From the NCBI RefSeq assembly GCF_004153445.1, contig NZ_SDQC01000007.1, positions 57,126 to 121,125 on the forward strand: DNA of 64,000 nucleotides, written 5' to 3'. Position numbers and translations under genes: made by a program. Below, piece after piece: positions 18,154 to 26,433 of the stretch (position 1 is the first letter of the stretch; the number at the start of each line of letters is the position of its first letter). Source of the DNA: Allopusillimonas soli. Lineage in GTDB: Bacteria > Pseudomonadota > Gammaproteobacteria > Burkholderiales > Burkholderiaceae_B. The notes beneath the pieces were generated by a model, which saw nothing but the letters and a program-made list of their open reading frames with translations, was not told where the DNA came from and did no database searches.

Positions 18154-18813
18154 TTATCGACGGCTCAGCCTGGCGACCAGCCGGTCGCCGAACACCTGCA
18201 GAAGCTGAACCAGCACTATGAGAATGACGACCGTCACCAGCATGACATCGGTTTGGTAACGCTGATACCCGAAACGCAGGGCCAGATCGCCCAGGCCGCC
18301 GCCGCCTATGACACCCGACATGGCGGAATACCCCACCAACGCGATGGCCGTAACCACAATGGCCGCGACTATGCCCGTGGTGGCCTCGGGAATCAGGGCC
18401 ATGAGCACTGTCTGGCGCGAGTTCGCGCCCATGGCTCGGCAGGCTTCGGAAACGCCGGGATCCAGTTCACGCAGCACGTTCTCGACCAGCCGCGCGAAAA
18501 ACGGCGCTGCACTGACCACCAATGGCGGAATGGCACCCTGCACCCCCAAGGCCGTACCCGCCAGGATGCGGGTAAGCGGGATCATGACAATGAGCATGAT
18601 GAGAAACGGCACCGAGCGCAGTACGTTGACGACGAACGACAGCACCTGGTACACAGGCCCGTTGTCCAGCATCTGGCCCTTGCTCGACAGAAACAGCAGT
18701 ATGCCCAGCGGCAAGCCTATCACCACCGTGAACAGCAGCGAGAATCCTGTCATCAAAAGGGTGTCGATAGTGGCCTGCCCGATCAGCGGCCAGTCTATAT
18801 TGGCAAACATCAT
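18154..18813 (-). CDS. metI: D-methionine ABC transporter permease MetI
   Basis: A 219-residue membrane permease with five to six hydrophobic segments and the EAA-type loop EACRAMGANSRQTVLMALIPEA. Family marks include LRSVPFLIMLIVMIPLTR and GYSAMSGVIGGGGLGDLA. I chose the ATG at 18813, which overlaps the metN stop as ATGA; an upstream in-frame start lies inside metN and is not needed. The gene order metN-metI-metQ is the standard one. Confidence 0.93.
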   Translation of the reverse strand: MMFANIDWPLIGQATIDTLLMTGFSLLFTVVIGLPLGILLFLSSKGQMLDNGPVYQVLSFVVNVLRSVPFLIMLIVMIPLTRILAGTALGVQGAIPPLVVSAAPFFARLVENVLRELDPGVSEACRAMGANSRQTVLMALIPEATTGIVAAIVVTAIALVGYSAMSGVIGGGGLGDLALRFGYQRYQTDVMLVTVVILIVLVQLLQVFGDRLVARLSRR

Positions 18814-19820
18814 GGTCGCAGCACCTCGCACTTCACGCCCTTGTCGCTCAGGAAAGTCTCCATCTGCTCAAGCGCAGTGCTGCCGCCCTGCGCTGATACC
18901 ACCAGCTGACCATAGGGCGTGCCCTTGATGCTGCCCACCGATCCCTGCAGTATGCTCAGGTCCACGCTCAGCTCGCGGCTGACACGGCTGAGCATCGGCT
19001 GCGCCGTGGCGTCGCCGCGAAAGCTCAGGCGCAGCAGGCGCCCAGCCACGCCATGCGCCATGTCGCGCCAGCCCTCGCCATCCATGCCGCTTTCGGAAAG
19101 CAGCGACTGCGTAACGGCGTGCTGCGGATGCAGAAAAACATCAAGGACGCTGCCCTGTTCCACAATGCGGCCCGCATCGATGACGGCGACCCGGTCGCAG
19201 ACCGTGCGGATGACGTCCATGCCGTGGGTGATAAGCACTATGGTCAGCCCCAGGCGCTGGTTGATATCCAGCAACAGCCTAAGAATGGACTGCGTGGTCT
19301 CTGGGTCCAGCGCGGATGTTGCCTCATCGCACAGCAGTAGCTCGGGCCGGCTGGCCAGCGCGCGCGCTATGCCCACCCGTTGCTGCTGGCCTCCCGACAG
19401 TTGGCGCGGGTACTTTCCCGCGTGTTCCCCCAAACCCACCAGGGCCAGTACTTCGTTGGCGCGTGCATCCTGTTCTGCGCGCGGCATGCCGGCCAGGCGC
19501 AACGGAAACCGCACATTGTCCAGGACGGTACGGGAACGAAGCAGATTGAAGTGCTGGAACACCATACCGACCCGCCGCCGGTAGTCGCGCAACTGCGCAT
19601 CCGAAAACTGGGTGATGTCCTGGCCGTTCACCCATACCCTGCCCTCGTTGGGACGCTCAAGCAGATTCAGCATGCGGATCAGCGTGCTCTTGCCCGCACC
19701 GGAACGGCCAATGATGCCAAAGACCTCGCCCTGTGATATCCGAAGGTCGACACCCGCCAACGCATGCGAGATGCGTCCCGGCGCGGCATAGGTCTTATGG
19801 AGATTTTCTAGGCGGATCAA
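18810..19820 (-). CDS. metN: D-methionine ABC transporter ATPase MetN
   Basis: A 336-residue ATPase. Seen: Walker A GRSGAGKST, MVFQHFNLL, signature LSGGQQQR, Walker B LLLCDEATSALDP, and after the ATPase core a C-terminal NIL domain (about residues 255-336) that binds methionine and inhibits transport when the amino acid is plentiful. It starts the metNIQ operon; upstream there is an AT-rich region with a near-palindrome (19915-19933). Confidence 0.94.
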   Translation of the reverse strand: MIRLENLHKTYAAPGRISHALAGVDLRISQGEVFGIIGRSGAGKSTLIRMLNLLERPNEGRVWVNGQDITQFSDAQLRDYRRRVGMVFQHFNLLRSRTVLDNVRFPLRLAGMPRAEQDARANEVLALVGLGEHAGKYPRQLSGGQQQRVGIARALASRPELLLCDEATSALDPETTQSILRLLLDINQRLGLTIVLITHGMDVIRTVCDRVAVIDAGRIVEQGSVLDVFLHPQHAVTQSLLSESGMDGEGWRDMAHGVAGRLLRLSFRGDATAQPMLSRVSRELSVDLSILQGSVGSIKGTPYGQLVVSAQGGSTALEQMETFLSDKGVKCEVLRP

Positions 19821-19914
19821 AATGAAAAACGCTGTGGAAGCAATGGAAGAATAAAGGGCGCAAGCATAGATTATGCGGCTGGGGCGATGTAATTTAACAT
19901 AACCCTAAAGCCAG

Positions 19915-19933
19915 TTATATAAATTACTTATAA
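19915..19933 (-). promoter_or_regulatory. AT-rich near-palindrome upstream of metN, candidate operator
   Basis: TTATATAAATTACTTATAA has outer arms TTATA and TATAA around nine bases, about 95 bases upstream of metN. Further ATAAC words occur at 19898-19903 and 19931-19935. The surrounding 19870-19960 is markedly AT-rich for this genome. LysR-type regulators such as CysB or MetR-like proteins use sites of this general kind. No SAM riboswitch fold was recognised. Confidence 0.35.
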
Positions 19934-20023
19934 CCATAAGAAATTAAAACCAAGCGCGGCAGCCCTAACTCGCCGCCAGGTCCCTGGCCTTGTCTGGCCA
20001 CAATCCGGCGCCCGGCCTACAAT

Positions 20024-20056
20024 AAAAAAGGCCGCGCCCTGGGGCGCGGCCTTTTT
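20024..20056 (-). terminator. Intrinsic terminator after tRNA-Lys
   Basis: GGCCGCGCC (20030-20038) pairs with GGCGCGGCC (20043-20051) around a four-base loop, with AAAAAA on one side and TTTTT on the other, so it can work in both directions. It lies just past the 3' end of the minus-strand tRNA gene. Confidence 0.85.
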
Positions 20057-20069
20057 CCGTATCTCGATG

Positions 20070-20145
20070 TGGTGGGTCGTGCGCGGCTCGAACGCGCGAC
20101 CAACGGATTAAAAGTCCGGTGCTCTACCAACTGAGCTAACGACCC
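20070..20145 (-). tRNA. tRNA-Lys (anticodon UUU)
   Basis: Read on the minus strand the 76 bases fold as a standard cloverleaf: acceptor GGGTCGT/ACGACCC, D arm GCTCAGTTGGTAGAGC, anticodon loop CTTTTAA giving UUU, T arm with GTTCGAGC, and an encoded 3' CCA. A terminator follows at 20024-20056. Confidence 0.97.
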
Positions 20146-20162
20146 AACCGAAGCATGCGATT

Positions 20163-21011
20163 ATGACGCGATTCAAAAACACTGTCAAACCAGCAAGTGC
20201 CCCGCCCCATATTGCCGAACGAGGCTTTGTGCGCCTGCAAATCATGTCGGACCTGCACTTGGGCCAAAGCGGCTTTGAGGTACCCAGTACCGATGCCGAT
20301 ATCGTCGTGCTGGCCGGCGATATAAACCGGCCCCAGCAAGCCGTGGCGTGGGCGCGAAACATAGACAAGCCGGTTCTGTACGTACCTGGCAATCATGAAT
20401 TCTATGGCGGCAATCTGCGCGACACGGTGCCTGCCCTGCGACACCACGCGCAAGACAGCCGCATACAGATTCTGGATAACGACGAAACGGTGCTTTACGG
20501 CCTGCGCTTTCTGGGCAGCACGCTATGGAGCAGTTTCGACCTGGATGGTCCGGGCGCCGCCCGCGAGCATGCCATTGCCGAGGCGCTAGGCTTCATACGT
20601 GACTTCAGCCGAATCGGATCCGCCGACAATCCTGGCGCACCTTTCTCGCCTGACGAAATGGAAGCGCTGTTCGCGCGCAACCGCAGCTGGCTGCAGGAGC
20701 GGCTTGATCAGCCCGCCGTCGAAAATACAGTGGTCATCACCCATCATGCCCCCTCCCGGCGCAGCATCCACCCTCGCTTTGCGGGCTCGCCCCTCAATGC
20801 CTGCTTTGTCTCCGACAGCGAGCACCTGCTGGACGGCAGGCGCGCTTTCCTGTGGATACACGGCCATACCCACAACAGCTTTGATTATGCGGTGAACGGA
20901 ACCCGGGTGCTGTGCAATCCGCGTGGCTATCCGATGAATGGCGCCATCGAAAACGATGCATTCAACCCTGCCTTTACCGTGGATGTGCCTTTGCGGCGAA
21001 TGCCCGCCTGA
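20163..21011 (+). CDS. Calcineurin-like metallophosphoesterase
   Basis: Up to 282 residues with all dimetal-site motifs in order: SDLHLG (about 29-34), AGDIN, PGNHEF, THHAPS and HGHTHNSFD. These bind two metal ions and hydrolyse phosphoesters; the physiological substrate is unknown. The start is uncertain. The ATG at 20163 lies only 17 bases from the tRNA gene and has no clear Shine-Dalgarno, whereas the GTG at 20229 (260 residues) has GAGG just upstream and begins directly before the conserved LQIMSDLHLG. The gene stands alone between tRNA-Lys and the convergent GH31 gene. Confidence 0.88.
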   Translation: MTRFKNTVKPASAPPHIAERGFVRLQIMSDLHLGQSGFEVPSTDADIVVLAGDINRPQQAVAWARNIDKPVLYVPGNHEFYGGNLRDTVPALRHHAQDSRIQILDNDETVLYGLRFLGSTLWSSFDLDGPGAAREHAIAEALGFIRDFSRIGSADNPGAPFSPDEMEALFARNRSWLQERLDQPAVENTVVITHHAPSRRSIHPRFAGSPLNACFVSDSEHLLDGRRAFLWIHGHTHNSFDYAVNGTRVLCNPRGYPMNGAIENDAFNPAFTVDVPLRRMPA

Positions 21012-21085
21012 CTGCTGGCGCCGCGGGCCGCGAGAACGGCGGGCCGGAAGCAATTCTTGGATTCCGGCCCGTATGGGCGCTTGAC

Positions 21086-23293
21086 CTAGCGGGCTCTGGA
21101 GATGCGAACTTCGGCGCCGCGCCGCTTGACTTCAAGCCCTTCGGACGGCAGGATCTTCAGGCCTTCGAGACCCTTGATGTAGCTGGAGCCTTGCATCTGC
21201 ATGACGCGGATCTTGTTGCGCATGACGACGGGGCTGTGCTCGGGCATGCCGAACATCCAGACCTCATCCAGAATGCGCGCGGAGTTGAACTCGCCCGAAT
21301 GTTGCACTGTTGGCCCCAGGCACAGCATGTGCCCTTCCCGGCCGAACAGTGGCAGGGTATCCAGGCCCGCTTCCACCGTCCAGGTGGTGCCACCCTCGTA
21401 GCGCCAGCCTGTATTCAGGTCCCACCATGCGTCGCCCTCGGGCAGATACACCTTGACCTGCTTGCCCGGCTGTAGCACCGGCGCCACCAGCAGCGCGGGC
21501 CCCAACATATACTGCGTATCCCACGCCTGCGCCACATGATCCGATGGAAACGCCAGCGCCATGGAGCGTTGCACAGGCAGTCCGGTGCGTACGGCATCCT
21601 CGATGATGCCCAGTACATAAGGCACCAGCCTATAGCGCCACTGTAGCCAATGGTGCACCAGCGATTGCGTGGCTTCATCAAAGGCCGAAGGCAGCAGCGC
21701 GGGCACCGACTGGAATGAAAAATTGGCCGAGAAGACGCACATGGCGAGCCAGCGGATGTAGAGCTCGGGCGTCATTTCACCAGCGGGATGCGCCGCCGAA
21801 CCCAACGCATGGGTTTGTACCGGTACGCCGCTGTCGCCCAGCGATAACGATGTGCGCAGGGTGTGTTCCAGCGCCTGCCAGCCGTTGCCGGTACGCGGCC
21901 CGGTTTGCCATGCAAAGCGCTGCACGGAGGGAAACAGGTCGCTGCTGCATACCACGCCTTCCTGGGGCGTCTTGTGGCCGGCGACGGCATCGAACAGAGC
22001 GGCACGCGCCAGCAGCGGATAAATCGTGCGCAAGACGGCGCCGCTCTCGCCCCCGCGCGCGGTCAGGCCGTCAGGGATGTCGTACTGCGCGTTGCACACA
22101 GGTGCCAGCAAGCCCTCGTCGAAACACTGGCGCTGGCGCTCGACCCACAGCTTGTAGACGTCTTTGTGAGTCAGGTCGAGCAGCGCGAAATCATGTCCAT
22201 CCGTAATGTCCGTGCCTTTGAAGACATGGGCGTTGCCCTCGTCATCGATAAGCAGCCAGCCGCGATCCTCCCACTCGGAGAACAGCTCCGTGCCTTTGAG
22301 CACACCAGGGAAGGCAGGCGCCGCCAACTGCAAATTGGCATTCTGGAAGCCGCCGACAAATGTGCGCGCATCAGGCACGCGCGCCGCGTCCCATTCGTAA
22401 GCCGGTTTGTCGGCCTGGAAACCGCACGGCGAAGGGGGCGCAAGCTGAACGACATCGAGCCCCCATTGCCTGTCACGGAAAGTCTGGGCAAGCGCGAGTG
22501 TTTCCGCGCCGGACTGGCCCGCAGGCTGCTCCAGCCACACGCCCATCAAGGAAAGGCCTGGCTGGACTGCCCGTCCGGTGAGCGCCGTATATTGATTCAG
22601 CACTTCCGAGGGGTCGCCGACAAAAATGAACAGATCGAGCACCGGGCCATGTACGGCCACCTGGTAGAGCTCCGGATCGCTCGCACCCAGGTCGTGCTCG
22701 ACCCGGTTCAGCGTGTTGAAGTAGAGCCCCCAGCCTTTGGTGCTCCATACGAGCGGCAGTACGCGGTCGGCGGCTTGGTCGGAGACGAGACTGGCACCCC
22801 GTCGATCGAGATCGCCGCTGGTTTCGCCCGCCCCGTGTATGGCATCGTCGCCATCCAGTTCGGTACAGAACGTCCATAGCGCCACCTGCGCATCGTAGCC
22901 CAGCGTGGCACCCTCCAGCGTGGTAAAAAGCATCTGCCCGGCACGGGACACTTCGAGACGCAGGGGATCACGGCTGACCTCAAGCAGCACGTCGCCTTGC
23001 TCGAGACGCCATCCCCGCCCTGCGGGATCGGCCACCGAGCTGACTGCCAGCTCTCCCACGGCTTCTTCACGCGCCAACAGCATCCCGGCATGAGCTCGCG
23101 CACGCAGGCCGGGTTTCTCGGGGTGCAATGCCTCGGGTTGGCCGCAACGCAGGCGATACACGCCAGGGGCATGCGCCTCGATTTCAAGCTGTAGGCCGTC
23201 GGCCAGGGAAAAATCGGCGCGCGTCGATTTGGAAGTGATGAATTCCAGGAAGTCGAGTTGTGTCACGTTATCTAGATTGGACTTAAGCGGCAC
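21086..23293 (-). CDS. Glycoside hydrolase family 31-like protein, possibly non-catalytic
   Basis: A 735-residue protein with the GH31 layout: an N-terminal beta-sandwich with the HGAGETSGDLDRRG motif (about 153-166), a barrel domain and C-terminal beta domains (YMLGPALLVAPVLQPG). I chose the GTG at 23293, which has GAGGA seven bases upstream; a TTG nine codons earlier falls in a hairpin. By eye the expected nucleophile Asp is replaced (segment VCNAQYDIP, N401) and the acid/base region reads WQTGPRTGNGW (462-472) without the usual Gly-Asp. The active site therefore looks degenerate. No transporter or sugar gene is nearby. Confidence 0.75.
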   Translation of the reverse strand: MPLKSNLDNVTQLDFLEFITSKSTRADFSLADGLQLEIEAHAPGVYRLRCGQPEALHPEKPGLRARAHAGMLLAREEAVGELAVSSVADPAGRGWRLEQGDVLLEVSRDPLRLEVSRAGQMLFTTLEGATLGYDAQVALWTFCTELDGDDAIHGAGETSGDLDRRGASLVSDQAADRVLPLVWSTKGWGLYFNTLNRVEHDLGASDPELYQVAVHGPVLDLFIFVGDPSEVLNQYTALTGRAVQPGLSLMGVWLEQPAGQSGAETLALAQTFRDRQWGLDVVQLAPPSPCGFQADKPAYEWDAARVPDARTFVGGFQNANLQLAAPAFPGVLKGTELFSEWEDRGWLLIDDEGNAHVFKGTDITDGHDFALLDLTHKDVYKLWVERQRQCFDEGLLAPVCNAQYDIPDGLTARGGESGAVLRTIYPLLARAALFDAVAGHKTPQEGVVCSSDLFPSVQRFAWQTGPRTGNGWQALEHTLRTSLSLGDSGVPVQTHALGSAAHPAGEMTPELYIRWLAMCVFSANFSFQSVPALLPSAFDEATQSLVHHWLQWRYRLVPYVLGIIEDAVRTGLPVQRSMALAFPSDHVAQAWDTQYMLGPALLVAPVLQPGKQVKVYLPEGDAWWDLNTGWRYEGGTTWTVEAGLDTLPLFGREGHMLCLGPTVQHSGEFNSARILDEVWMFGMPEHSPVVMRNKIRVMQMQGSSYIKGLEGLKILPSEGLEVKRRGAEVRISRAR

Positions 23294-23333
23294 AGCGCAA
23301 TCCTCGGGGCGTCGCCCCAAAAACGTTCAAAAG

Positions 23334-23339
23334 ATAGTA
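23334..23339 (-). promoter_or_regulatory. Possible promoter -10 of the GH31-like gene
   Basis: TACTAT on the minus strand, with TTTATG exactly 17 bases upstream as a poor -35 match, about 40 bases before the GTG start. A GGGGC/GCCCC mini-hairpin (23306-23318) lies between it and the Shine-Dalgarno. Confidence 0.3.
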
Positions 23340-23454
23340 TTTTGACGGATTTGGCTCATAAAATAAAATCGTCCGCATTTTTATGCTTTGCAGGCATAGT
23401 GCATTTCGGCTCCGGCAAGGTGCCCAAAACCCGGCATCCCCTTGCCTGCAGCCG

Positions 23455-25431
23455 TTAACGGGGCCGTATTCTGGTCAGCAGGGATCGCTCCAGCGGCATG
23501 GGTTCACGGTTCAATGCCGCCGCGATGATGTCGCCGGCCAGCGCCGACCAGGTCAGTCCGCGAGAGCCATATCCACAGGCAAGCCAAAGGCCGGATGCCC
23601 CGTCCATGGGGCCGATGACGGGCAGGCGGTCTCGCACCGCCGCGCGCCACCCCGCCCAGCCCCCCACAACGGCATCAGCGCGCCAGACGTCCGCATCCGG
23701 ATATCCAGCGATTGCCGTTGTGGTCCCGCCAACACCCGCCGCGGAAGCGTGCCCCAGCAGATCAGCCAGCTTGCCCAGAATCTCCTGGTGTCCGCGCGCC
23801 GTGACCCGGGCCTCGCCGGTTAGCTTGTCGTATGTGCTGCCCGCCACCATGAGCGCCGCTTCATCCGTGAAACGGCCCGCACCCGTTTCGTCTACGCAGT
23901 AGTCCAACGCAGGCAACAGATAGCCTTCGCCTGCGACAATGGCCCGCGCATCGGGCAATGCCCGTGCACGCAAGTAGGAGACCTGCCCCGCAATGGATGC
24001 CATCTCCGCCACTTTCGCGGGCACGGCAAGACCTGGCACCGAAGCCAGCAGCGCGGCCGCATGCCGGGCATTGGCCAGCACCACTTGCGAAGCCCGAGCC
24101 ACTACTTCCCCACGGCTGTCCAACGCTTCCCATGTTTCGCCGTCGCCGCGACGCAATCCCGCCACATGTTTCGCGTGGCATGTAACCCCCGGAAACATGA
24201 ATAGCGCGTTGAGCAGCGGCTCAGGCAGCACGCGTTGACCCTGGGCAAACCACATGCCGCCATATGGCAGGGAGCATCCCGCCTTGCGCGATGCCTCCGC
24301 CGCCTCCATCCAGCGCACCCAGTCGGATGGAAATGCAAGTTCGGCCAATGCCTGCCGGCCAGTTCGTGCCTCGGCCTCGCAGCGCGCCGGCGTCAGCGTG
24401 CCGCACACCAGCGGCCTGGCAGCATCGTTCAGCCCCTGCCAGCGCTGCAGCGCCCGCTCGGCGCCTGCACGGCTCAACCGAGAGCGGATATCGTCGTCCC
24501 GCGTGGCGACCGGCGTCAGCGCGGCCGCCAGGTGGCCGCAATGGCTTGCGCCCAGGCCTTCCCGGAAAATCGGGTCGAGCACTGTCACGGCATGGCCGCG
24601 CAACGCCAGGGCCTGCGCCACACCGGCGCCAGCCAACCCGCCCCCCACCACCAGCACCGGCTGTCGGGATGGCCGGCTTGAGTACGCCTGCGCTCCCGGG
24701 GGTCGCCGCATTTCAGACCGAACTGTCGCAGCGACCATATCCCGCTTGCCTCCGAAGCCAGGCAGCTTGGACACCAGGAATCCCGCTGCGGCCAGATCGC
24801 GCCTGACCTGGCCTGCGCTGCACCAGGTCGCGGCCGTGGCATCCTGATTCGCCAGGCGCATCATCTGGCCGAACAGCGAGCGCGTCCACATCTCGGGGTT
24901 GCGGCGCGGCGCGAAGCCATCCAGGAAGAACGCATCGACGCGCGCATCGACCTCCTTCGCCATACGGGAGACGCTGCCGAAGGCGAGGGTAAGGGTGACG
25001 GCACCGTCTTCGAACTCCAGCCGGTGCAGGCCTGGCAGCAAGGGTGGCCAGGCCTGCAGCAGCTGGTCGGCCAGCGCCCGGGCCTCGCCTTCGAGCGGCG
25101 CCGCCAGCCACTGGCGCAACGCCTCGCGTGTGAAGGGATGTGCCTCGAAAGACAGCACATGCAGGCGTTCACAGCGTTGGGGATCGCTGCGCCAGGCGAG
25201 CCACAGGGCCAGAAAGTTGTTGCCCAGGCCAAAACCCGTCTCGCAGACAGTGAACGAAGGGGCGCCGCGCCAGCGGCCGGGTAAACCGTTGCCGCCAAGA
25301 AACACATGGCGCGCCTGCGCCAGCGCTCCCGCCCGTGCGTGATAGACATCGCCGTATAGTGGACTGTGGGGCACGCCATGCCCATCGGGCGTTGCAACGG
25401 CCGGGACAAGTACTTCGTATTTGCGGGACAT
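23455..25431 (-). CDS. mnmC: Bifunctional tRNA mnm5s2U biosynthesis protein MnmC
   Basis: A 658-residue two-domain enzyme that finishes the mnm5s2U modification at wobble uridine. The N-terminal SAM-dependent methyltransferase (about 1-240) has ETGFGLGNNF (64-73) and DGFAPRRNPEMW (171-182). The C-terminal FAD-dependent oxidase starts with VVGGGLAGAGVA (about 261) and ends with CGYGSRGLTW. I chose the ATG at 25431; the seven extra codons before it begin with TTG and lack support. Upstream, the next gene is divergent. Confidence 0.94.
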   Translation of the reverse strand: MSRKYEVLVPAVATPDGHGVPHSPLYGDVYHARAGALAQARHVFLGGNGLPGRWRGAPSFTVCETGFGLGNNFLALWLAWRSDPQRCERLHVLSFEAHPFTREALRQWLAAPLEGEARALADQLLQAWPPLLPGLHRLEFEDGAVTLTLAFGSVSRMAKEVDARVDAFFLDGFAPRRNPEMWTRSLFGQMMRLANQDATAATWCSAGQVRRDLAAAGFLVSKLPGFGGKRDMVAATVRSEMRRPPGAQAYSSRPSRQPVLVVGGGLAGAGVAQALALRGHAVTVLDPIFREGLGASHCGHLAAALTPVATRDDDIRSRLSRAGAERALQRWQGLNDAARPLVCGTLTPARCEAEARTGRQALAELAFPSDWVRWMEAAEASRKAGCSLPYGGMWFAQGQRVLPEPLLNALFMFPGVTCHAKHVAGLRRGDGETWEALDSRGEVVARASQVVLANARHAAALLASVPGLAVPAKVAEMASIAGQVSYLRARALPDARAIVAGEGYLLPALDYCVDETGAGRFTDEAALMVAGSTYDKLTGEARVTARGHQEILGKLADLLGHASAAGVGGTTTAIAGYPDADVWRADAVVGGWAGWRAAVRDRLPVIGPMDGASGLWLACGYGSRGLTWSALAGDIIAAALNREPMPLERSLLTRIRPR

Positions 25432-25541
25432 GGCTGAGTAACGTAAATTCAAAAACCATCACGTACAATGCAACGTGACCGGGGCGCGAGACGCCGGGGC
25501 ATCAACAAAGCGTACACGCAATTCCTAGGGGCTTTCACAGC

Positions 25542-26390
25542 ATGCAATCAACCCGTTTACCGCTTAGCGACTGCCTGGACGCAGCCGTTACCGCAGCCCA
25601 TGCCGCCGCCGCCATTTTACAGGCGTACTCGCTCGATCGCGGCAAGCTGGTGGTCGATGCCAAGATGCACAACGATCTGGTATCCCAGGCAGACCGGGAA
25701 TCCGAAGAGGCCGTCATCGGCATACTGCGCGAGCGCACCCCCGATTTCGGCATCGTGGCCGAAGAAAGCGGCGGCAGCACCGGCGGTCCGGCCTCCTGGT
25801 ACATCGACCCGCTCGACGGCACCACCAATTTCATTCAAGGCATTCCCCAGTATGCCGTTTCCATTGCGCTGGTTGCCCATGCGGGCGCCATTGTCGAAGG
25901 CGACGCGCCACTGGATCGCGATGTGCCCGTCATCGGCGTGGTCTACGACCCCAACCGCGAAGAACTCTTCACAGCCATGTACGGCGTGGGCGCCTGGCTC
26001 AACGAGCACCGCATCTCCGTATCCGGCGCCCGTTCATTGGCCGACTCGGTGCTTGGCACCGGCTTCCCGTTTCGCGATTTTTCTTTTGCCGACCAATACA
26101 TGCCTACGCTGCACCGGGCGATCAAGAGCACCCTGGGCGTACGCCGTCTGGGTGCGGCGGCGCTCGACTTGGCCTGGGTAGCCTGCGGCCGCTACGACGG
26201 CTACTGGGAAATGGGTCTCGCGCCGTGGGATGTCGCCGCGGGCACGCTGCTGGTGCGCGAGGCAGGAGGCATCTGCGAAGACATCCATCATCGCGACCCA
26301 TGGCCCATCTCGGGCTACATCTACGCGGGCAATCATCACACGGCACCTGCGCTCGACGCCATGATTCAGCCTCATATGAAGAAAGACTAG
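25542..26390 (+). CDS. Inositol monophosphatase family protein (SuhB-like)
   Basis: A 282-residue lithium-sensitive-type phosphatase. Seen: the metal-binding EES (74-76), the signature IDPLDGTTNF (88-97) and the second signature APWDVAAGTLLVREAGG near 225-240. An additional short stretch (EGDAPLDRDVP, about 119-129) sits before the usual IGVVYDP strand. The natural substrate may be inositol phosphate, another sugar phosphate or PAP; the family does not predict it, and the E. coli homologue also acts in rRNA transcription. An M20 amidohydrolase follows 43 bases downstream on the same strand. Confidence 0.9.
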   Translation: MQSTRLPLSDCLDAAVTAAHAAAAILQAYSLDRGKLVVDAKMHNDLVSQADRESEEAVIGILRERTPDFGIVAEESGGSTGGPASWYIDPLDGTTNFIQGIPQYAVSIALVAHAGAIVEGDAPLDRDVPVIGVVYDPNREELFTAMYGVGAWLNEHRISVSGARSLADSVLGTGFPFRDFSFADQYMPTLHRAIKSTLGVRRLGAAALDLAWVACGRYDGYWEMGLAPWDVAAGTLLVREAGGICEDIHHRDPWPISGYIYAGNHHTAPALDAMIQPHMKKD

Positions 26391-26433
26391 AATAAGGCAT
26401 GCCCAACGGCACGGAAATCCCGGAGAAGAAATC

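Noticed and set aside
20024..20145. Possible integration site at the tRNA-Lys gene
   Set aside because: No integrase gene, no repeated tRNA 3' end and no foreign-looking DNA on either side were seen.
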